Shown here: in pieces, positions 1 to 9,500 of the stretch
Layout: every line of letters begins with the position of its first letter
Numbering within the stretch: position 1 is the stretch's first letter
NCBI RefSeq assembly: GCF_964340395.1
Contig: NC_135571.1
Span: 418,001-432,500, forward strand
DNA from: Glandiceps talaboti
Lineage: Eukaryota; Hemichordata; Enteropneusta; Spengelidae
Direction: 5' to 3'
DNA: 14,500 bases
Notes under the pieces: generated by a model
Databases searched by the model: none
Seen by the model: the letters and a program-made list of their open reading frames with translations, nothing else
What the model was told of the DNA's origin: nothing
Program-made: the position numbers and the translations under genes

Positions 1-200
1 TGAAATAAGTGAAACTAATTCCAATCATCCATAAAGTTCTTTTTTAGAGAAAAATATCCTTTCTGTATACTATTAATAGCTAGGTCAATGGTGACCTTTG
101 ACATTACAAGGAATTCTGGGACTATCCAATATGGTGGTCTTTTTGCACTTATCTACACCAAAGCTGAAAGTCAGGTTTAAGGTCAAAGGTTACTGCTCAC
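1..200. other. NUP205 intron 8, left part
   Basis: No coding signal that continues NUP205 was found on the minus strand. The stretch holds two sequences resembling DR1 nuclear-receptor half-site pairs (TGACCTTTGACAT at 92-104 and AGGTCAAAGGTTA at 180-192). Either could be chance. Confidence 0.5.
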
Positions 201-263
201 CTTCAACGGCATCTGGACAATAAAATCTGTCACTAACACATGGAGACGTCTTACATAAAACTC
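201..263 (-). CDS. NUP205: NUP205 exon 8
   Basis: 63 nt, exactly 21 codons (EFYVRRLHVLVTDFIVQMPLK less its last residue pair), phase 0 at both ends. The acceptor is TTTTTACAG and the donor GTGAGC. It continues directly from exon 7's FHQE into EFYVRRLHVLVTDF, as in vertebrates. The next exon is outside the window. Confidence 0.9.
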
Positions 264-3200
264 CTGTAAAAAGAAGGAAAGGATTTTAATGAAAAAACCC
301 TGGATTACATTTTGTCATGTTGATCAGAGAAACATAAGTCCTTCACTAGCTCAAAACTTGTCAATACTTCCTTTCATTCAGTCGAGGAAATGACAAGTGC
401 CCTAAGGGGTCAGTAGGTGAGTAGTGACATGATAACCGTTGTCATGACTATCTTATGGTTGAATTCAAAAAACTATAATTGGTTTGAGGAGAATGACATC
501 ACTGTACGTGATGTACCTATACAGGCTTGTTTTTAGAAATTGTACTAATGGAACTCTTGCACAGCTGATGACACAGTAAATGTAGGCTTAAATTCTCGAA
601 CCTATCTGTGAGTGTATTTTGTATAAATGGAGACTTACTTCTTGGTGGAAGGTCTTAGATGCAATGATAGTATTTTGTATAAATGATGACTTACTTCTTG
701 GTGGAAGGTCTTAGATGCAATGATAGTATTTTGTATAAATGGTGACTTACTTCTTGGTGGAAGGTCTTAGATGCAATGATAGTATTTTGTATAAATGGTG
801 ACTTACTTCTTGGTGGAAGGTCTTAGATGCAATGATAGTATTTTGTATAAATGGTGACTTACTTCTTGGTGAAAGGTCTTAGATGCAATGACAGTATTTT
901 GTATAAATGGTAACTTACTTCTTGGTGAAAGGTCTTAGATGCAATGATAGTATTTTGTATAAATGGAGACTTACTTCTTGGTGGAAGGTCTTAGATGCAA
1001 TGATAGTATTTTGTTTAAATGGTGACTTACTTCTTGGTGGAAGGTCTTAGATGCAATGATAGTATTTTGTTTAAATGGTGACTTACTTCTTGGTGGAAGG
1101 TCTTAGATGCAATGATAGTATTTTGTATAAATGGAGACTTACTTCTTGGTGGAAGGTCTTAGATGCAATGATAGTATTTTGTATAAATAGTGACTTACTT
1201 CTTGGTGGAAGGTCTTAGATGCAATGATAGTATTTTGTATAAATGGCGACTTACTTCTTGGTGGAAGGTCTTAGATGCAATGACAGTATTTTGTATAAAT
1301 GGTGACTTACTTCTTGGTGGAAGGTCTTAGATGCAATGATAGTATTTTGTATAAATGGTGACTTACTTCTTGGTGGAAGGTCTTAGATGCAATGATAGTA
1401 TTTTGTATAAACTGAAAAACTTTGCCAGTTAATGATATATCAACAACACTTTCATCTTCTTCAATATAATCTTGAATATCTGTCAAAAAAATATTTTTAG
1501 GAACCAATTTAGGCAAAATTAAAAGAAAAAGTTTCTTTCTGATACCATAACTTCAGAAAATATAATGTAGGGTAGGTAGGACAGAATTTTATTTTATTTT
1601 ACTTTATAAATTTCAAGTTAAGATACTAGTACTCATTGGTCACAATACTTCCGTGAGAGTTTGATGAGGTGTAAAAGAAGTAAATGAAGACAATTATGAG
1701 TGAAGTAGACAAACTCAATATGTAGACTATTACATTATAAAGAGACCTGGTTTCTCTCTGGAATATGATTTTTTACAGAAGTGACCACAGATGAGGCAGA
1801 GATACACACACAAACAGAAATAAATTGTTACCATTTTACCTTTTTGCATGCAAATAAATGTTTAGGAGCGAGGGCTTAAACTTGGGTTGATCATGTTATT
1901 GGAAACACACTACTGCTTTTTATTTGGCCTTAGCAGAATTTCAAACTATTCTACAACATTCTACTTACACTAGTGTTTATATTTGTAATTATATAATTCA
2001 TTTGAAAAAATATTTTGATTCTGCAAGCAGAAATTTTTATTTGCAACTGTGTCAATGAATATTCATTCTTGCAAAGAAAACATGCTTTGATTGCTAACAC
2101 ACAAGGATCAAATTATAGAGCCTACCTTGAGATCCTGGTTGCTGGGCTAAATTTCTCAATGTTACACCCCAAACAAATTGTAGTGTAGCTTTCAGTCCAG
2201 GTGTTTGCCATTCATCGTCTGATAATAGAAATCTATGGACTTCAGGAACGAACGTATCATCTGCTAAGATTGGTAACTGGTCAGCGATATCTGAAATAAT
2301 ATTGCAAATATTTATTAACCATTACTTATGAAACAATGTTGCAAATATTTACTAACCATTACTTATGAAACAATGTTGCAAATATTTGCTAACCATTACT
2401 TATGAAACATTTTTGCAAATATTTGCTAACCATTACTTATGTAACAGTGTTGCAAATATTTGCTAACCATTACTTATAAAACATTTTTGCAAATATTTGC
2501 TAACCGTTTTTTTTTCCTTTTCAACACATTAATTTCTGAAATGATAAAACAAATGTCATAGCAAATACACATTGTTATATTCTTTCTGTCTACTTTTACT
2601 TGCATAGCACACAATGGAACTAAGGTGAGTCAGTCATGTCAAGCTAATAGGAAATTCATTCAAGATCTTGTTTAGTTACCTTGTTTATCCTCTACAGCTT
2701 GATCCAACATACTGATGTCCATGGAGTACATAAAGGTCATCACCAATGCTAGGTAAACGTCTTGGAGATGGCCATCAGCTTTAAGGGTACTGGATTTCTT
2801 GAGGAAAGCTAACAACTGTAAAGTGTCTGCTTTACTGAGTCGTGATTGGCAGGCCATACAGAACAGGCAATCTGATAGGCCAGTTCGAATGTCTCTTATC
2901 AAATCACTGACCTGGAGGCAAAATAAAACTGATTATCATGAACTCAGCATATTACTGGCAATCTGATAGGTCAGTTCGAATGTCCTTTGTGAAATCACTG
3001 ACCTAGAGACAAAATAAAATTGATGGTGAACTACTCATATACAACAGGCAACTTGATAGGCCAGTTTTATGTCTACTATCAAATAACTGATCTGGAGACA
3101 AAACAAACTTTCTATTGAAAGGCATTATGTAACAAGTAATCTGATTGGTTGTATGGTAAGTTAGAATGCTCAATCAAATAAATGACCTAAAACATTGACA

Positions 3201-6200
3201 TTGAACAGGCCATTTGATAGGCTGGTGCAAATTTTCCTTATCAAATCACAGACCAGAAGACATCATGACATTGAAATTGTAGAAATTCAAAATAGAAAGG
3301 AACTCCATTTTTCAGCATAATGAAAATCATGACATGCAAAAGACAAACAAGTTGTTCATTACTTTGGCAAAAAGCAAAATATATCTGATGATAACCTCTG
3401 TACAGTAAACTTTCATCATTGTTACCTTCATTATGTAACACTCTTGTTTTGAAATTAGCGATAAATCAATAAATCAATCAATAAATTAATCAATCAATCA
3501 ATTAAAGTGGCACTAGCCCATCTTATCAGCTTCTTATTCAAGTAAATACATACATAAATTTAGATTAAACAATTCTAGTACATGTATATTATATAATGTT
3601 AATGTTGATGAATACCTTTTATGGCATTACATTTATTTGTCTTCTCTCACATTGTCAGAACAGTTGATTGCAGTAGTGGATATTTACCCAACATTTTTGA
3701 TAAATTACATTATTAGCTTATTTATGAGTCATACTGTAATACTAGGTTGAGTTCAGTCAATTACAATTGATGGTGAAGTAATGATCAGTAAGTAGAATAC
3801 TGTGAGTACCTTTTAATTACAAGTGATGGTGAAGTAATGATCAGTAAGTAGAATACTGTGAGTACCTTTTAATTACAAGTGATGGTGAAGTAATGATCAG
3901 TAAGTAGAATACTGTGAGTACATTTTAATTACAAGTGATAGTTAAGTATACATCAGTAAATAGAATACAGTGAGTACCTTTTTAATTACAAGTGATGGTT
4001 ACATTTGTAAGTATACATCAGTAAATAGAATACTGTGAGTACCTTTTAATTACAAGTGATGATGAAGTATACATCAGTAAGTAGAATACTGTGAGTACCT
4101 TTTAATTACAAGTGATGGTTAAGTATACATCAGTAAGTAGAATACTGTGAGTACCTTTTAATTACAAGTGATGGTTAAGTATACATCAGTAAATAGAATA
4201 CTGTGAGTAACTTCTAAATATGTAGCAAAGATTACATCCATACAACAGACAAACTCAGCTTGTGCCCCTTTAATGAATGGAAATTTCAGTAGTTAGTTTA
4301 AATTACCTGTTTTCTGTGTTTTGCATTTCCAAGGGCCTTCATACTTTGTAACCTTTCCAGTTCTTTGGTTTCATCAAATTTTTCCAGCAATGCCAATATC
4401 TTATGTGTCAGACCATCTTCCATCAGCTGATCAGTAAATTTGGTTGTCATGGCAACCAAATCTTCTGGCAGTCCTAGTGTCCATGTTTTTCCTTCATGTG
4501 ATTGTATGAGAGTTCGAAGTGATTGGATGATACTACTTCGTGTATCATAGTACAGTAGAATAGCCACAAGTCCTCTTGGTACACCTGGGAATTGTGCAAG
4601 TTGCTGTTCACCTGTTTTGTGTTAAAATGAAAAACACATATTTCAATTTCTGAATTTACATAAAATTATTCTTTGTGACAAAATATCCTAATTCAAGCAA
4701 CTACATACATTTTGTACCATATATGTATATGTAAAGACAGAATCTAGCAAATATTAATTCCAATTCATGCAACCATACACTATGATAACTGGGGTCCAGT
4801 GAACACTACACTGTGATCCAAATCATGCAACCATACACTATGATAACTGGGGTCCAGTGAACACTACACTGTGATACACTTCATGCAACCATACTATACT
4901 CTGTGATACATGGGGTCCAGTGAACACTACACTGTGATCCAATTCATGCAACCATACACTATGATAACTGGGGTCCAGTGAACACTACACTGTGATACAC
5001 TTCATGCAACCATACTATACTCTGTGATAACTGGGGTTCAGTGAACACTACACTGTGATACACTTCATGCAACTCATACACTGTGATAACTGGGGTCAGT
5101 GAACACTACACTGTGATACACTTCATGCAACCATACTCTGTGATAACTGGGGTTCAGTGAACACTACACTGTGATCTAAATCTCACCTGTCACGAGATAT
5201 TCCAGAGATGAATATTCATTAATATTCAATAGGTCACTGAATATAAGAGTTTCATCAATGAGGCTCATGGGAAGGATTAGAGTTGAACTCTGACCTTCAA
5301 CGAAAACACCCTGGGTAGAACCCTTCCGGATTTGATCTCTGTGTTGGGCATTCTTGGCCTGTGAAAAGATAACATGTACAAGATAATATTGATCAGCTGT
5401 CTAGATCAACTGAATGTGTCATACATGTATTCATGTTTAATACAAACCTTGAAGTCACTCAGAAGAAATATCTTGCTTATACAAATTATACTAATTGCCT
5501 TGCACAGATCTCACTTATGCCAATTATACTAATTGCCTTGCACAGATCTCACTTATGCAAATTATACTAATTGCCTTGCACAGATCTCACTTATGCCAAT
5601 TATACTAATTGCCTTGCACAGATCTCACTTATGCCAATTATACTAATTGCCTTGCACAGATCTCACTTATGGCAATTATACTATTGGCTGCCTTGCACAG
5701 ATCTCACTTATGGCAATTATACTATTGGCTGCCTTGCACAGATCTCACTTATGGCAATTATACTATTGGCTGCCTTGCACAGATCTCACTTATGGCAATT
5801 ATACTATTGGCTGCCTTGCACAGATCTCATATTAAAAATAATCAGTTCTAGCTATTACTTCAAAAGAATGTTTGTACAACATTTTTTGAATTGAGCTAGT
5901 TGTTTTTAGAGAAAATGACAAACAGACAACACACCCACAAATCATCCCCAGGCCTTTAAAGAGATGTAATTTATGTGGTCTATGTAATCTGTGGTCTATG
6001 TGATCTATGTAATCTATGTGGTCTATGTGATCTATGTAATCTATGTGGTCTATGTGATCTATGTGATAGCAACTTACAGGATTCTTCAGCAGAGATATAA
6101 AATCTGGTTTGTATTTTTTCAGAGCAACTTCTAAATCATGATATGCCTCTGGTTGTCTGTGTCCTATGGCTTCCTCCACTGTGTGTCTTAGATCTTTGTA

Positions 6201-6544
6201 ATTCCTCCATAGACTGGATGCTGTCAGATGTCAAATAAGAAACAAAAATAAATATTTTGAAGAACCATTTCACGGGTTTGTAACCCTAGATAACTGTCAT
6301 AATAATCTAATAAAATAGTTTTCTTTCTGACATTAATGTTTTGCTTGCCATATGCCATATTTTGGCTACTCACTTTATTACCACTTTTAGACAAGCTTTG
6401 CTACACACAATTAGGCAAACACACATTGGGGAAAATGAAGATAAAAATGTTTACAACTTATTTATAACATTACACAATAAATTTATTATTATTATTATCA
6501 TCATCATCGTCATCATCATCATCATCATCATCATCCCCATCATT

Positions 6545-6576
<32 letters not shown>

Positions 6577-9500
6577 TATCATCATCATCATTATCATCAT
6601 TATCATCACCATCATCATTATCATCATCATCATCAATCATCATCATTGTAACGTCGGGGAGTGAAATAAATACACTAGAACCGACTGGGTGTACTGATAG
6701 TCACTTATACTTTATTGATGTGTAGACGGAACTAATATGAGCGGGAACAACCCATAATATTACATAATCACTATAGCAACATATGAGTGATGTCACAGTG
6801 GGGCGGAGCTTATGATTGACAGTTGTAAACCTAGTTTGAACATTACATCCCCTTCCTTGTAGATACTGAGTTAATTGTATGAAACTGATCTGATGTAGGG
6901 ACTATCGTTCGGTGATCAACAAACAATAATGGATAACAAACAATTTTTTTTTTTGAACTACATCTTCAGAAAACGCAAGTTAGGATAAATAACTCTGCAA
7001 CAGTCCATTGATAAGAGTTCATGAAAGTTCTAACAGTCCATTGATAAGAGTTCATGAAAGTTCTAACAGTCCATTGATAAGAGTTCATGAAAGTTCTAAC
7101 AGTCCATTGATAAGAGTTCATGAAAGTTCTAACAGTTCAAAGTTATTAATACAACAAATTATCATCAAATACTGCGGTAACAATAACAGTCATTTACAAA
7201 TCGAAGATTTTGCGCGGTATTCGTTTCCTGGATGATCTGCGCAACATAGGAGCGGATTTTGTAGAGTCATCGGCTGGTCTGCTATGGGACTCTGGATTTA
7301 TTACAGTCTCTTTGTTGTTGTCATTAATACTGTCTGGTTTAGGGATATCTATTGGAGACGGTGGTGTAGATGTCATGTTTGGTTCGTACTCATACAGGTT
7401 GTCATAAGCGTCGTTGCTAGGGTAATTTCTAAGCGTTGACTTATCTAGCTTTTTGTAGAACGATGAATTTCGCGTGACTGCGTGCTCGTCGTTCTCGGCT
7501 GTGATCATAGTGCCTTTCTTACTTATAACAGTCATCGGGATAGGTTCATATGCGGTGGAGCCTTTCGCTTTGTTGAATGGTCGTTTCACGAGTACTTTGT
7601 CACCTGGTCCGATGTCAGTTGGTTTTACGGTAGACTTGTTATCGGCCAGGATCTTGATTTTCTGTTTCTGCAGTGAGTCATATTTGCGTACGATTTCTGA
7701 TACTGGGTCAATGTCATTTACTTGCGGAAGCTTGTTGCGTACGATGCGTTTTAGGAACAGTGTCGCGGGAGGTATGCCAGTTGTCGTATGAGGTGTTGTG
7801 CGGTAGTTGTGCAGGAAGATCTGCAACTCTTTCCTCCAATTCTTTCCTTCTGCTTTGGATGCTTTGATGCACTTCTTAAGCGTTTTGACGAATCTTTCTA
7901 CTTCTCCATTAGCTCTGGGCCAAAGAGGGGTAACTTTGCGGTGTTTGAAACCTAATATACTAGCGAATCTGTCGAATTCTTCACCGTTAAATGGTGGACC
8001 ATTGTCGGATTTGGCTGTGCCGGGTGATCCAAATGTAGCGAACAGGGTGTTCAGCGCTGGTGTGACACAACGTGCAGCGGTTGAGGTAACTGGTTCGACG
8101 AACGGAAAACGTGAATAATCATCGATTATCAGAAGTAGCGTTTCTCCTTCTACGTGTGCAAAGTCCATACTGATTTCATCAAACGGATTGTCTGGTAATA
8201 CAGACATGCGAAGCGGTTCGCGAGTATAGCTCGGAGTAACTATTTGACACGGCAAGCAGGATTTGATTTTGGTTTCCACCATTTTATCCATACACGGAAA
8301 CCATACTTTTTCTCTCATGAGTGCTTTCGTCTTTACGATGCCTAGATGTGCTTCATGTGCGATATTTACAGTTCGATCTTGCAGCGAGGTTGGTACTACT
8401 ATGCGATTTGATTTCAGTACGATGGTGTCAGTACAGGTGAGCTCTTGTTTAACGCGTTCATAGCGGGATAGCTCAGATACAGATACATTGTGTGTGGCTT
8501 TGTGCCATTGTCCTGATCTGATGGCAGACATAACAGCTTGTAGAGTTGGGTCTTTGGTAGTTGCGGTTTCGACTTCTTGTAGCGTTATTGCTTTCGGTAC
8601 TGCATTTTCTGCTACATACGATATGTACTGTTCAGATACATCACTGAATTCAGAGTCAACTGGGTGTCGAGATGCGTAATCTGCGGGGTTTGACTTGCCT
8701 GGTTGATATTCTACAGCGAACTTATAATGTTGCAAGTCCATTAGCCATCGTTCAATTCGGGCGGTAGGTTTAGATGTAGGGTTATTGAACAGCGAAACTA
8801 GCGGTTTGTGGTCGGTAATAACTGTAAACTCTTTACCGTAGAGATATAGATGGAACCTCTTGATGGACCAATATATCGAGAATGCTTCGCGGTCGATTTG
8901 TGGATATCTGCTCTCAGTGGCGGTAAGCGGATAACTAGCGAAGTACAACGGTGTAACTTCTCCTGTAGTTTCATCTTTCTGGGTTAAGACTGCGCCTAGA
9001 CCGATTGGACTGCCGTCAACATATAATGTGGTTGACTTCTTTGGGTCGAAGTATCCGAGAGTTGTCTTCGTTGACAGTGCTAATTTGAGCGATTCAAATG
9101 ATGACTGTTCTTTCTCAGTCCATTGCCATTCAGCATTGTCACAGGTAAGTAATCGGAGTGGACGGGTTATTAGTGCAAAATCCTTGATGAACCTTGAACA
9201 AAATGCGGCAGAGCTAAGCAGACTGCGTACTTCGGTTACATTGGTCGGTGCAGCGACATTTTGCAGTGCTTCAACTTTCTTTGGGTCTGGCGATATACCT
9301 TTGCCTGAGAATATATGTCCGAAGAACAGCATACTCGGCGCACGAAATATACACTTAGGTAGGTTGATTGTGAAGCGATTCTCATGTAGTCGTCTGAAGA
9401 CTTGCTCGAGGTGTTTATCATGATCGGCTTGATCAATGCCACCTATGTAGATGTCATCGCTGATATTCTTTACTCTGGGTATTCCGTGGATTGCGTCGCT

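Noticed and set aside
615-1411. CRISPR array
   Set aside because: Units are contiguous with no unique spacers, the DNA is animal, and the unit is explained by exon 7 and its donor.
5571-5894. Three overlapping open frames with repeated PCTDLTY/AQISLM peptides
   Set aside because: They are translations of the 38/41 bp intronic minisatellite and have no independent coding evidence.
6341-6664. Poly-Ile and poly-Met open frames
   Set aside because: Direct translation of the ATC microsatellite on each strand.
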